Positions 20,922 through 34,073 are shown, counted from the stretch's first letter. The stretch: DNA of 64,000 bases from Tethya wilhelma (GCA_964030475.1 CAXIPT010000008.1:356072-420071); one strand, 5' to 3'. Program-made: numbers and translations. Notes: a model not told the origin generated them from the sequence alone.

Positions 20922-23900
20922 ATGCCTGGAAAGTCTCAAGCGAGCTCAAGAGGCAAGCAAGAAGCTTCAAAAGAAGCGTTAAATGCTTCTGCTGCAAGGT
21001 ATGGAACCTTGAGTGTTTGCATTGTGATAAATAGTGTTGAATTTTTGTAAAATTGCTTTAGTTTGCTTCAGGCAATTTTCTGTTTTTTATCAAAGCTGTC
21101 ATCAAAGCTATTTTTATGGCGTGCTTTTGCTTTGCAGTGAAACTGGTGGAAGAAAGTTTAGTATTTGGCCAGAGTGGAGTGATGCAGAACTGGCAGCTGA
21201 GAAGTTTGATCTTGGAGGAGGCAAAGGAAAAGACAAAGGAAAAGCATCACAGTCTCTTACAGTATGTTCACCATAACAACACACTCCAGTAGCCTGCTGG
21301 TCATGTTATGTTGTTTTTACAATACATACAGTATTATGTACTACGGGAGGATTTATCTTTGTACGCATGTGTATAAATACTTCCAAAGTGCAAAAATTAT
21401 GATCATCTCCATCTCCAGCTCCACGAGGATCCTGAAGGAGTGCTCCTGCCTCCCTCCCTCAATGCCGTCAGCGATAGTGTGTGTTGGAAGAGACCCACTG
21501 ATGTGGCACTCATGGAACTCTTTGGAGATGAGGTCAGAGGTCATCTAGGAGCTCCAATGTGAATTACCAATAACTTTTTTTTTTGTTTTAATTGTCATTC
21601 CATAGACACCAGTCACGGTCCACTCTCCTGACTGTACTGAAATAGACTTGGTATCCAACAACACCCATCTCTTGCATAGTGAGGTAATTGACAAAAGCTA
21701 AAGCATTGACCCCTGTTATTATGAGCCATAATTGTTTGTTTTTTTTTTGATCTGTTAGTTTTTGTGTTGGGTTATCAGTCAACTGATCACACTCTGGCAA
21801 GTACGTCATGAGCTGAGTGGGGACACTGCTGACTCAGCTCTTCTGTGGGCACCCTGGGACCACATCTACCCTCAGCAGAAAGGCACACCAACTCCAATCT
21901 TCAACATCACGGGCAAGTACTGTGTACGACTCTACTGGATGGTCAGTGAAATTATACTATGCTTTTAATACGACAACACCTAGCATATTCATACATGCAA
22001 CTTTGAACCAAGTTGCTAACCGGCATTATATGACTGTGTGTATGCAGTTCCTTTGGTAAAAGTGCAACTGTGTCTTCTCTGCTTTCTTTGTGGCTTCAGG
22101 GTTGTTGGAGGAAAGTCACTGTGGACGATATGCTGCCGTTTGTCGAGCGGCCAGTCTCACCTCAGTCTGGCAGTAAAGAGGAGGGTGGAGAGCCTCAGAA
22201 GATGTACTACATTCCTCTCTTTCCACGAACAGCACATCTCAATGAACTGTGGCCTGCGATTCTCACCAAGGCAATCTTGAAAATTGCAGCTCTTGAGTAA
22301 GTGGTTAACAAAAAACGTCTCTTACAACTCCAAAACAGACTGCGAAAAAAAATCTCTAAAATTTAATAACTCTCCAACCTCATACGCTAAGTTGTTCACA
22401 CTATAAATATCAATAGGCCTAACCCAAGTTCATTGACATGTTCCTAGTGCTCCAGCTGCAGTATCAGTGTGTTTAACATTACCACTCCTTTTCCCCATTC
22501 TCTCAGCTACAGTGGTGGTAGTGATGACTGTGAGTACGGTGATGCCAGTATCGTTCACATGTTCAGTGGATGGATCCCGGAATACATTCCAGTCAGAGTG
22601 GACAAGAAGCACCACATATGGGAGACCCTGATGGAGAGCCTTCCTCTGTGGGTCAGAGGGGAACTAGAGGAGAGTGAATCTCAGCAGTCCAGTGTGGCCG
22701 CTGTGGAAGAGGAGACTAGTAGAATTGAGGGCGAGGCCAGCCAGCAAGAGGAGGTGGTTGAGATGGCAAAGACTCTAAAGGAGAAGAGGAAGGAAAAGAA
22801 TGGGTGCATCGTTATGGCAAATCTGATGCCTAAATCTCGGTCCGTTAGGAAAGAAATTTCGAAAAAAGTGAGTAATTGGATCAATATTCCAATAGATTGT
22901 TGAAACTGTTATAATTAGTTTTTTCATTTCAGTCATTGTGTGCTGACAACACTGCTGATGACGATGAACTATCTCCGGTCGTCACTCGTGTGGTCCTATC
23001 ATGGTACGAGGGACACCGAACGAGTGAGGTGAGTTTTAAATTTCCCATTTCACTCACACAATTGAAATGCTTTCATAGAGTTTTAAGTTTTTCATTACAG
23101 CCTGGCTCACAAGAAGCATCTTCCACAGATTTACAAAAGCGACAAAGAGATATGCAGATCAAAGTTTCAGAGAGTTTTGCACGGTTCCATCCGACATATC
23201 CCGTCTACGTGTCTCAAATCAGAGACCAACCACTAGTGCTCCCTCCGAGTGAGCCCTCCCTCCCTATCCTCCAGTTCCCCTACTACCTCGGCCTCAAGCA
23301 CAGGAAGAGGTGTCCCACCGCTCCCACCCCACCCCCAACTCCACCTCCTGTGGTGCCAGAATTTCTCAAAATTCACTCGCCATTTTCCAAGACGAATTTG
23401 AGATGTGCTTTGAGCGAGCGTTTGAATCCTCCTCCTCCTTCTTCTGCTTCTCAGTCTGAGGAGAGTGGTAGTGGTGGAGAGTCACGGAAGAGCTCTTGTG
23501 AGGAGGCAAAGACCAAGGATAGTGGTGAGGGCGATGAAGAGGAAGTTGACTGTGATGTTTGGATGGAGTTTGTTAAGATTTTTGACACTTTTAGGTGGGT
23601 GTTTTTGTTTATGGTTGAATATAACTGCAATTTATTGATTTTTTTATAGAACTGTATGTGTCTTCCGAGATCCTGCCAAGTTTACATATCGACAGCTATA
23701 CAGTGATTTATCTGTAAGTACTCACATTCCCAGTGCTTATCCAGTGATGCTAGCCTACATATTGATTGTGAAAATTATTCTTTTACACATTAGATGACAG
23801 TCGAGAACATTACCCAACCAACTTCTGCAGTGAAGAAGAACACTTCTGCTGCTCAACTGGCTTCAACATCAAAGGTACAAAATTAATACCTCTGTACAAA

Positions 23901-26900
23901 GTTTAATATTCATTCAGTATAGATCTTAATTTTTTTGCCAAATTGAATGACTCATTCTTTATCATCTTATTGTAGCCACCAGCTCCTTCCAAACCACAGG
24001 ACTGTCTGTGTAAGTTCACATAAATTAACACACATATCATGAGGATGCCCCTCAAATTAGGAGTTTTATTACCTACAACTATATTCTCACACACAATTTC
24101 CCACAGTTGTGGACAGTGTGGAGCCAGTCCTCCTCTACTTCACCTTTGCCTCTCTCAGTAACTGGAGGGAGGGACAGAAAAACACTCACTCCAAGTTCAA
24201 GAAGTGCTTTCTCTCTCTTACAAACTTCACCAAAGAGGGCAGTGGATCTGAGGAGCAGGAGTACATAGCTCCTGGGTCGGTGATCGTGGAGCCATACTCA
24301 TGGTCTTCATTGCAAGCCTCCCCTCCAGCACTGAAGGTATCAACATCGGCTATCAGGGGTACGACCCTTTCATTACCACCTGGGTAAGTTATATGTTCAT
24401 TGTGGAGATTATGCATTAATGTTGTGTGGTGTACTACACACAGTCGACATGTGTTCAAGTTACATGTGAGGAGTCCCATTGGCCATCACTTGGAGGTCCT
24501 TTCCAACTCAGACTTCACACTGTGTGATGAAGACCATCTATTCATGCTGATAAAGAAGGTATGTATGGCTAACAAATCAGCATTGTACTGCTAGTTTTTG
24601 TGAGTTTTTCTTGTTGTTGCTGCTGTTTGTTGTAAATTAGATAGTATTAGCCTATTTGTAGTAAAGGAAATTGGCTAATTGGCTTGGTTAACGAGTCAGT
24701 ATTATACTGCTAGTTTTGTGTGTTATTCTCATTGTTGCTGTTGTTTGTTGTAAATTAGATAGTGAGAAAGTTCTCCAAATTAAAAATATACACGAGGGAG
24801 GAGCCTGGGAACGAGGCTAAGTCTTACGTTCCATTCTATATATATTTAGCCAAACTGGACAAATGAGCCAATTTCCCTTACTACAAATAGGCTAATATTA
24901 ATCTAAAAGAATTTGGAGAAGCTTCTCACTATCTAATTTACAACAAACAACAGCAACAACGAGAAAATGTGTATGTGCAAATACAAGAAGGAACTCTACA
25001 AATCAATTTTGCTAATTTTGTTTTAATATTTAGATGCTCAGTATACAATTGCACGGTAGAATTCAAAACTCAGTACCTAGGATTGTATCTTCATCTTCCT
25101 CTGTATACTTGCCAATAAACTAATTTTTATCTTGTGAGTATAATACTCTAGAACCTAATAATCCAAAATCTTTGTTTAGTAATTCTCCTTACATACATAA
25201 ATTGCTAGCTACAATTTGTACAAAATCAGTGTTACAAAATTATATCAAAGGTACAAGGCTACATACATAAGTAGTCCACAAACAGTGGTTATTAATCGGA
25301 TGGGTTTTTTCCTACTGGAATTTGAGTAGGAGTAGGTGCTTGCCCATAAAGTGCAGCACATGATAATGGATCTCCACCAAAAAGAAGACGAAGTCCTACT
25401 TCACTTATTGCTTCTTCAAACTCACTAAAATTTTGAAACTCAAAAGTGCTGTGTCTTCTCCGCCCATTTCCATCAGCAATGCAGTCTAGTTGAGTTTTGT
25501 TGTAGTTTCCAATACCAATTGCATAGGTATTGATTCCTATTTTGCTGTGAAGACAGTTAAACGCTTCATTACAGACATCAAGTCTGCCATTTGATTTTGC
25601 ATCAGTGATGAACACCACATCTAAACAGCTGGGTTCTTTGATTCCACATTCGGGCTTAAGAAACTCATCACAGATACAGCGAGCAGCTTCACCAATAAAT
25701 GTGTATAATTCTGTATAGGGTGCTTCTTTAATTGCATTAGCTGCTCTAATTCTTCCAAAATTATTGTTATCAAAACAATTGAAACAGAACTCCTGCCTAA
25801 ATATTGAACTATATGTCATTAAAGCAAACTTTACTTTATTACAGAAATATGTAGTGAGAATAGCAACTGCAATTTTCATCCTTTCGTAATCATCTCTTGC
25901 AATGCTTCCTGATGAGTCAAGTACAAAGAGAACATGTTGGACAAAATCATCTTTAGATCTGGCACACACCTCTGGACTTATTACTTGGCGACGAAAGCGA
26001 TGTCCATGCTCCTTATGACTGAAAGGCATTACATGGTCATCACTATCCAAGTCTAGTTCCTGCAGATTTGGTTGTTCACTTTCAACATTTTGTAGAGTTT
26101 CAGAAACATACGAGGCTGACCGTTTCTCTAAGAAAAAAATAAGCAGTCATCAAATTGTGAGCAGGCTACAAGCAATTTAATGTAATGTTTAAGTATTAGT
26201 TATTGCACAAGCACGAGTGCCACATGCCAGATATTGGCTGCGGCCCTCGGGCCATACGTCACAACTGTGCCAATATCTGGCATGTGGTCACGAGTGCGTG
26301 CAATAACTATTTGTTGCAATAGCAAAACTACAGTGTTCACTCAAGTGTGAAGATAATGGCATAGTGGTCTGATAATGGCACAGTTTGTCACCTACGCAGT
26401 GTTATAGTGGCACAGTTTTCTCTTTGATCTCAAGTGTCCAAATGCAACAAGGTACTTAAAGAAATATCTGCTCATAAATTTTGCTATGTGAGCATTTCGG
26501 TTAGAACTAGCTGAACTGTAGATTAGGAAACTTTCGTTGGTAAAATATTTTGCCTGTTAAATTTTCACGTAGATTGGACATTGCGGATGATTTGATTAGA
26601 TGGCTATATATACAAAATGAATTTCCACTATATTTAATTTTCACCGGTAAAGGTCGCTGGAAAAAATATGGAAAAAAATTTCCTGATCACTCACCTCTAG
26701 GTCTATAAGCATAGTCACTACACACTTCAACATTATCTCTTGGTAAATTATCATAACGAGGGCAAAAGAGTCGTATGGGTATTTGTCGTTTTTCTAGTGG
26801 TTGTTCTTGTAGTGGTCCTATAACTGAGTAGTCCTGGCCTGATCCACCAAGCTTTAGGTAAAGAATCAGCCTGTCCACAGCATCTGGTATACCTACAATT

Positions 26901-29900
26901 TTAGGAAATTGCTATTCATAGTTGAGTGTTGTTTATAATCAGTTGTTACTCAATTGTTGTAGTTGTTTTTAACTTACAGATTTGGCGTGTTTCTGTAAGC
27001 TCATTGCAGTTGCTTCCTATTACTAGCTTCTTTCTTTGTTCACAATACATCTCTCCACTTTTACATAGCGACTTATTTACACTCCTAGTAGATCCTTCCA
27101 CCACTTCCCAGTCTCCCCAGTCAGAATACATGCAGTCATCATCACAGTGTCTAAAGTAATCTGGATAGGTAATCCTCAGAAAATGATCACATGGAAACTG
27201 CCGACGAAATCTAACATGCTTAGCTGTAGAAAGAGATGCCACAGCTAAGAAGTACACTGCAATCTGAATCATCTTTTTGACCATTTTAATGCAATCTTAA
27301 ATAGTCAGCTTGGTGAACCACTACTCTATAGCTAGTGCCTATACTTATTGTTGGTCTATGCAAGGTGGTAGCAGTTCATAGCCATATATAGTATACTAAT
27401 AAATATAGTACAGATGTAGATATAAATATAGTAACCTGTGTGAGTTTACTTTAGTATCCCACTTACTCTTGAATTTTACAATGAAGGCTCAACTTCAAAG
27501 GAAAAATATACACTAAGTACATTTTGTGAATTAGAGTCAATATCTTGATACTGATGTAGTAAACTTGAGATGTTTACTTGGTCTCACCTGAAAACACTTG
27601 TAAAACTTCACTCAATTATCTATCAACCATACCTCATAGTTGGGTACAATCTTTGCCCAAGCTGATCACACAGCATAAAAAAAAAAATATGCAAGAGCCT
27701 TGAAAAACAATGCACCATCTGTCACCAAAAATAACCACTATAATAATATTGAACCCATAATGGTACTCATAAACAAGAAGCAGAACTAAATAAACGACTA
27801 TTTTGACTTCTTAAAGTTGTAAGTTAATCATTAAGCAACTTCCTTAATGTTCTTTTTGCAGGAAAGTAGTCTGTATTTATCTCATTGCTCTCTGGTGGCC
27901 AAGACTCTTCTCTTAACCTCTGAACAGTATACTGCTACTGGTACTGCTACTGCTGCTAATGGTGATGATGGTGATGACGATTGTGATGATGATGGAGACA
28001 CATTGATAGAGTCATTGGAACCACTGTTGACTGAGTACAAGAACTGTGGCCTGACTATGAACCACATTCAAGTGAGCTGCTCCTAACCATTACACTGACT
28101 TATCCAATCAACATACTACCGTATAGCACAAAATATTGGTGGGAATAAAATTTGGAAGATTGTCAAAAGTTTCATGATTGGTGGATTTTATTTTGCATTA
28201 GCGCTCGCAGCGATACACATATTCCGATTGTATATGCGCAAAAATGACTGTTTGCGGATTTAATATTGGCAACCCTTACCAAAACAGCCAATCTGCCAAT
28301 ATTAAAATCCGCCAAATTTTTGTGCTATACGGTATACTAATTCCATGCCAGTACCTATCTTTGTATACTTGTGTTATTGTATCTGTTCCTGTTAGGTCCT
28401 GATGGCTTGTGTCCTTGAGACCTGGTTTGTCCACGGTCCGAAGCAGTTCAACCTCACTGACAAGATGCTGTTTGCTTGGAAAGCTCTCTCCTATAAAATG
28501 CTCAAAATCTTCAAACAAGAGCTCTTCCCAGACAAAGAGAGAGACGAATCAACCACCACCAATGGTCTCAGTATTAGAGACCTGAGAAGAAGACTAGCAG
28601 AATTACGTGAACCACTTCTTGAAACACCTCCAGTTCCAGAAAATTGGGCTGACAGGTAGGTGGGATTGTTTATGTAGTCATATGGGAACAATGCAATTCA
28701 AACTATGTATAGTAAATTGCATTCATTTTGAGTGACTAAAGTCTCTGGTGATTTCTTTATCAAATTTGCTCAGAATGCCTCGACTCAGAGAGCTCTCTGC
28801 AGCCCGACTCATCCTGGCTAGTCTGCAGCAGTATGTGGATTCTCTGAGGGTTGAGTGCATGAGCCCGGGCAGTGAGAGGAATGAACACACTAGAGAGCAG
28901 CTGAAGGAGAGCTTACAACTGTTGCAACCTCACCAAGACACACTGGGGAAGACTATTGTGAGGTGAGCTGACGCAGTGTAGCTCATATTGGTATGCCCCT
29001 TAATCAGAAAGCTCATTTGGGTTCAAACGATCTACTTGTGGCATCCAATCCTTGCTTTATCACACACTTTGATTCATCTCTCTTTCAGCACTATGTTTCA
29101 ATTGGAGCCCTCTATGATGGAACTGTTTCCCTTCTGTTCCGATGAGAAGTCAAGAACCTTCTCTAAAATGTACTCTGGAACATTCCCTCAACTTCAACCC
29201 AGTGCTTGGACCATAGTAATGAGGTGAGAACACACACACAATAAATATGTACACTAAACCTCATAAACCAGGATTATAGGTACACATTAGCCTTGTTCCC
29301 AGACCTTGTATCCCCATGTTTAATTAAAATATTAAACCGTACGGGATAGGCCTGGGTACGAGGCTAGGTACACATGTTGTGTATCATGTCCTACAAATGT
29401 CTTGATATTTCCTCTCCTCTTAGGGAGGTGTTCACCGTCCAGCGTCCCCAGCTCCTAGTGCCACGCCTCCAATGTCCCATCTCCTCTTGTCTCCTCCGAG
29501 TCATCGACAATGACACACACCAAGAGATCCCGCGGATCTTTCAAGCCACACCCCCTCACACATACACCCCCAATGAACACGGCTACACCTTGCAAGCTGA
29601 AGCATGGAACAACAGTTTGACAGAGCTGGTTGAAGCTGGGAAATGGAAATTAAGGATGATCAGTTCGGATCCCGATTTACCGGTGCTTGGTGCAGCGAAG
29701 GAAGAAGGCGGAGCCAGTGAAGAAAAAGGGGAGGAGCTTGGGGAGGAGGAAGTGACAACCACGTTTCATAATCACGATTTTATCGATTATTGTCTTCCAG
29801 ACCGAGAGAACAGACTCTTCAGGTGTGTAGAACTAAGCAGCATAAAGGGTGCTTTATAATGGGCGTTCACTGTGTGTGTGTGTTGTGAATCTGTTCAGTT

Positions 29901-31896
29901 TCAAATCTGATGTGTATTTACGTAAGTGTAAGTCATATTTACCCAATGTAGATATAATGTGAGAGCTAATGAAGATTGCTGTGTCAGTGTGCAACTGTAC
30001 ACCTCCAAGCAAGATGCACTGTGCAAGCTACAGGTGAGTTCAATTATTGCTGAAACTACTAATAGTACATGCATTGACTGTTTGAATGTTATGAGCGTAT
30101 TATTGTGTGGACTTAAAGATTTTTACGTGTGTGTGTGTTAGATTTTAGACCATGAGCGGCCAGTGGCTGAGATTCAAGGCAGAGGACACTGTGTTCTCCT
30201 GTTGAACACAATCCAAGGTTCCCCTCCATCCGTCAGTCACACCATACTAGAGGAACAAGGTGAGACCATCTTGCATTCTTTCAGCCAATACATTTTTTTT
30301 TTCATGTGACATCAAGTATGGGTAAATGAGTAATGGAAGATTGATGCATTACTTTGGCAAAAAAATGCACTGGTGCCAGAATTAAAACTAGAGTTTAATA
30401 ATTATATTCTTACTTGACACTCTATAGATTGAATATAGGAAGGCACTAGCTATGAATTGTATACCATTGTTTTATTACTATCAGTGTCTGCACCTGTGTC
30501 TGACGAGAAGCAACCCCACGACTACATCATCCAAGCTAGTGTCCTCCACAACAGTTGGCCCTCCTCTGCCACCTCATGGCCTTACATCGCCATGATCAGG
30601 AGCGTGGAGAAGTTGGAGGAGAGACCGCTCTCCAGCAGCCAGAAACCAGACTCGGCTAAAAAGTCGAAAGGTAGCAAGTCCAAGAAAGGGAGCACACCGC
30701 AACCATCTAACACACAGGTCATGGTAGGTCGCCAATAAACCTTTTCTTGTGTGTGTGTGTGTATCAATAGACGATGTACATGAAATACTGTACTTGCATT
30801 TGCATACGTGTGCATATGTACAGGCTCCACAGATTGATACTAGTAAACCATACTGGATTCTGAGAGTGGTTTGCAAGAGCTCTGTAAGTTGATAAGAAAT
30901 AGGTTCGTGTGTGCATTTGAAACTAAACCTCCACGTATGTGAATCCCTCAGGAGAAGGACACACTTCAGATCACCAAGAACACACAAAGAGCTGATAATC
31001 TCAAGAACATGGTGAAGGCTTGGGAGAGTGAACAGCCAGGACGGACCAAGAAGGCTCAAGAATCGCGACAAAAGTTTCTGGAAGCCAGAGCCATCAAAGA
31101 AGAGAGACCTGCTGCACCTAGCAACGAGGAGGAGCAACAGTCCACTGCAGTGTCCGTGGTGAGTGAGGGGTCTTCGTTTCAGGTGCCCCTTGCCAACACT
31201 GGTCCAGTGAAGATATGGAAGATGGACCTGTCACAGTTCACTGTGTGAGTTAAATTATATAACAGGACACGCATTGGTCATAGCCTCATCCCCAGCTCCC
31301 CTTTGACCTCTCCTATCTGTGAGTGAAAGGTCAAAGGGGAGCTTTGGGACGAGGCTACATTAGTCATATGAAAACCTTTCCCTACCAGAGATAAAATTGA
31401 AGTTGTTTTTTTTTTCCTCACATACACCTATATACATACTATTAGCAAAGGCAAAGGTTCTCCAAGGGTTTTGAACGAAGATGAGAAACAGGCTAGGATG
31501 GAAGAGAGAAAGAAGTTGTTCAAGGAGTATCGTGCTGACAGACACAGTGTCATTGAACTGAGGGATCTAGACAGACAACAGAGAAACGAGTCTAAAGTGA
31601 AACAGTTGGAGTTGGCTGAGAAATGGCAGGTATATTTTTAAAGTCACTGTTACTAAATTTAGAATCAATATCCATGACATCATTATGATGTAATTTATAT
31701 CACTCAGACTGAATTGGACGAGACGCGAAATGAGCTCAATAAAACTCGTGAAGCATTTCGAGCGAGTATCCTAGCCAAGGAGAAAGCCAAGAAGGAAGCT
31801 GAGCAAGCCGCTCTGAGAGTGCAGGAACAGCAACGTGCAGCTTCAGGAGGCAGGGAATCTACTGTAGGGAAGAAAGGCAAAGGAAAGAAGAAATAG
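20922..31896 (+). CDS. ADGB: Androglobin (calpain-like, permuted globin)
   Basis: Androglobin combines an N-terminal calpain-like region with an internal circularly permuted globin domain and an IQ motif; in mammals it is needed for sperm flagella and linked to ciliated cells. I traced 26 exons (first 20922-20998, last 31708-31896), and their lengths sum to 1550 codons plus stop, against about 1667 residues in human. Landmarks in order: FSIWPEWSD (residue ~33), CVRLYWM then GCWRKVTVDD (~190), ELWPAILTKAILK, GRHVFKLHVRSPIGHH (~727), LFAWKALSYKML (in the globin region), NDTHQEIPRIFQ, SKPYWILRVV, ESEQPGRTKKAQ, and a Lys-rich end KKGKGKKK. An acidic Asp-rich insert (GDDGDDDCDDDGD) lies before the globin region. 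I could not place the haem-binding His with certainty. Intron 14 (24559-27861) hosts an antisense gene. Confidence 0.93.
24619..24960. repeat. Imperfect inverted repeat in ADGB intron 14
   Basis: Two sets of arms are visible: TAGCCTATTTGTAGTAAAGG (24648) against its complement ending at 24896, and TTGTTTGTTGTAAATTAGAT (about 24739) against its complement at 24910-24959. A direct partial copy of the second arm precedes it at 24624. It is probably a nested or rearranged foldback element. Confidence 0.65.
25292..27284 (-). CDS. Secreted TSP1/vWA-domain protein nested in ADGB
   Basis: Three exons, 26978-27284, 26695-26892 and 25292-26127, total 446 codons plus stop. Residues 1-21 form a signal peptide (MVKKMIQIAVYFLAVASLST). 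A thrombospondin type-1-like stretch follows (SDWGDWEVVE, then CEQRKK and a Cys at the end of exon 1). After a linker, a von Willebrand A domain starts at about residue 235 with the metal-binding motif DSSGS (VLFVLDSSGSIARDDY) and includes VVFITDAKSNG and INTYAIGIGN. The motif RFRRQ occurs twice, once shortly after the signal peptide and once just before the vWA domain; both look like furin-type cleavage sites. The role is probably extracellular matrix or adhesion. I know no specific orthologue. It lies wholly inside an ADGB intron on the opposite strand. Confidence 0.82.
26197..26309. repeat. 113-bp near-perfect hairpin
   Basis: Left arm GCCACATGCCAGATATTGGC and right arm GCCAATATCTGGCATGTGG are perfect complements, extended outward by TAGTTATTGCAC against GTGCAATAACTA. 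The loop is GC-rich. It lies in an intron of the vWA gene and is either a MITE or a structured foldback. Confidence 0.8.
28117..28334. mobile_element. MITE with TACCGTATAGC termini
   Basis: Terminal inverted repeats TACCGTATAGCACAAAATA and ATTTTTGTGCTATACGGTA border 218 bases that also pair internally (GGCGGATT-type words). It lies in ADGB intron 15. The same terminal motif begins the element at 57457. Confidence 0.75.
29288..29365. repeat. Short foldback, TAGCCTNGTNCCCAG type
   Basis: TAGCCTTGTTCCCAGACC at the left is complementary to GGCCTGGGTACGAGGCTA at the right, with an AT-rich centre. It is in an ADGB intron. Related foldbacks are at 31281 and 42798, and half-copies at about 24806 and 45360. 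Confidence 0.6.
31281..31357. repeat. Short foldback, TAGCCTCATCCCCAG type
   Basis: TAGCCTCATCCCCAGCTCCC at the left pairs with GGGGAGCTTTGGGACGAGGC at the right through a 25-base stem that includes CTTTGACCT/AGGTCAAAG. It is in an ADGB intron. Confidence 0.65.
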
Positions 31897-32012
31897 CTGA
31901 ACATCTTAGGGATAATATAACTCATGACAGAAATTTCTAAACGTCATAAAATAAGCAAAACAAGCAAATAATACTTATACATACAACACAACAAAATTAT
32001 GCTCTATGCTGA

Positions 32013-33918
32013 CTAGTTGTTGAGCAGTTTGGGTGAAATTAAATCGTCCAATGTTAGCTCCACTATAGCAGAGTCCTCCATCTCTTCACCTCTCTCTTCA
32101 CTATCACCATCTTCCTGGGACTCATCATCCAGCATGAACTTGGCCAATACACTAGGACTATCAGAATCAGCTTTAAAAAAAGCGTGCACATCAGAAATTA
32201 ATAATAATGTAACACCAAAAACTATAATAATGTACCTTGTTTCAACTGTTTCAAAGTTGCTTCTGTGTACTTCACTCTCAGTGTTTTACTAGCCACATCG
32301 TAGCTCAACACATCAGCTTCCTTATAGTCAGACACCTCAGGTGTACAGCTGGAAGAGAGCTCCAACAACTAACACATAAGAGAAAAATACATGAATACAT
32401 ACAGAGCATACTACAGTATCCTCGACACCAGCTACACTTCCAAACAGTATCACTAGTCACTGATCAGACATACACAATATTCATAAAAATTATTATATAC
32501 CAAACATCATACCTTGAATGCAAGCTTGTCTCCAACCCGAGGTGGTCCCTGCAGATCAGACAAAGTGGAGTAATCACGAACCTGCACTTCAGTCTCATTC
32601 TGAGCCACTTCCCCATTGCCCACACCACCTGCTTTCATTGCACCCTCACTGCTAAGCGAGCTCATTTGCTTAGCTGTAGCTGTACCCTTCACCATGCTAT
32701 CTTTCCTGCCATCCGTTGTTCTCTGGTAGATCTTACTCCTGGTGGTATGCACATCATCAGGTCCCCCCACGACCACATGAGGTGGGATTCGACAGCGATC
32801 AATCTTAACGCTTACATCTCCACGCTTGTCGACAGAGTTTCTTAAAACTGGGGTCTGTTTTTCAGTCGACTTTGAGTTTTTTCCTCTGGGATTCTTTTTC
32901 ACTGTTTTACTGATTGCTGACGAGGCTTTCTTTCCAGAGACTGAATTGGTCTTTGCAGCAAAATTGTTAGTCTTGGTGACCAATTGTCTGGTCCGTTTAG
33001 ACCTCTGTTCTTCTTCTTCTTGGCTAGAGCTCTCAGAAGATGTTGAATCAGATGATGATGATGATGAGCTATGGAAGGTTGTGTGCACTCCTCCTGATAC
33101 TGATTTGGTAGCAACTGCTCTCAGAGGTTCTGACAATAGTGCATGGATATTTCATGTAAGAAATAGTGATTAGACAGACAGCCATGAGGATTGTATGATA
33201 AACATTCACATACTTGGTGGCTTTGGAAGTGTAGCTGGTGTCGAGGGAATGCTTGAAGCCTTGGGAGGAGAGGTTGTGAGTGAGTCTGAAGATGCTTGTT
33301 TGTGACTGGCACGTTTTTCCCTGTTGATTCTTGGTGAGTGTACATCTGAAGCAATGGCTACTGAAGTGGCTTTGCCTGATTTCTTTCTTCTCTTAGCCTT
33401 TGGCTCATCTTCATCAGAACTGAAACATTTATGAACATCTCACAAAGGTGTACTTCTAGTACATGCAATGAAGGTATACCTGATTACACAAGACAAAGAT
33501 TTATCAGGAGACATTCGAACTGCTTTCACTCTGTCAAATTATAACAATAATGTCATCAGATGCACAGCAGGCCTAGGGTACAGTATGCACATACGTAGAT
33601 AGTGTACTTACTCAATAACATCATCGTCTCGAAATATTTCTGATCTCTCATTTGCTGGAATCAAGTAATCATCCATATAGAGCTGTAGAGGAAGAACACA
33701 ACACATCCAATGCAAGTCAATACATAATATAGTAGTAACATTTTATCTACCTCTACTCCTGTAAGTCCATGATTGTCTTGCAACTCGAAATGAGCTGAAA
33801 TGAGATGGGCAACGTCCTCCACTAGGCTGCATTGGTCTGAGTCGAACACAAACCAACACTTGCGAGCATAGTTGACTGGAGTAAAGCCAAAACGAATCCG
33901 TATTCTTGTCAAAACCAT
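32013..33918 (-). CDS. COIL: Coilin
   Basis: Coilin is the scaffold protein of nuclear Cajal bodies, where snRNPs mature. Seven exons: 33751-33918, 33612-33682, 33480-33530, 33214-33419, 32513-33129, 32236-32368, 32013-32170; total 467 codons plus stop. The N-terminal self-association domain reads TRIRIRFGF, then YLIPANERSEIFRDDDVIEV, the ubiquitin-like fold of coilin. A disordered basic/Ser-rich middle includes RRKK, a Ser run and KRTR signals. The C-terminal Tudor-like domain is diagnostic: PPRVGDKLAFK joined to LLELSSSCTPEVSDYKEA. The protein ends in an acidic tail. The first ATG at 33918 was chosen over an upstream TTG. It is divergent from BSDC1 with 155 bases between. Its first four exons and part of the fifth recur at 35574-36634. 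Confidence 0.9.
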
Positions 33919-34073
33919 AGTTGCTTGCAACTTTTGTGTGCCACGTGGGTGATGACGTCATTGTTTATTGCGCTTTAATTAGAAAGGTAGGGCGGAGACC
34001 AGAGAAACCCAAAACCCCAGACAGTGCTGAAGTCAGCCTCTATTGTTCTAGTTCTACACAAAGAAACAGTAAA
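33919..34073. promoter_or_regulatory. Divergent promoter COIL/BSDC1 with CRE and E-box
   Basis: CACGTG at 33942-33947 and a perfect palindromic CRE, TGACGTCA, at 33953-33960 lie near the coilin start. Both are the sort of site bound by bHLH-ZIP and CREB/ATF factors. The segment is duplicated at 36635-36789. Confidence 0.6.

Noticed and set aside
32237..32845. 202-codon plus-strand frame opposite coilin
   Set aside because: Overlaps coilin exons and introns antisense and contains no recognisable domain.
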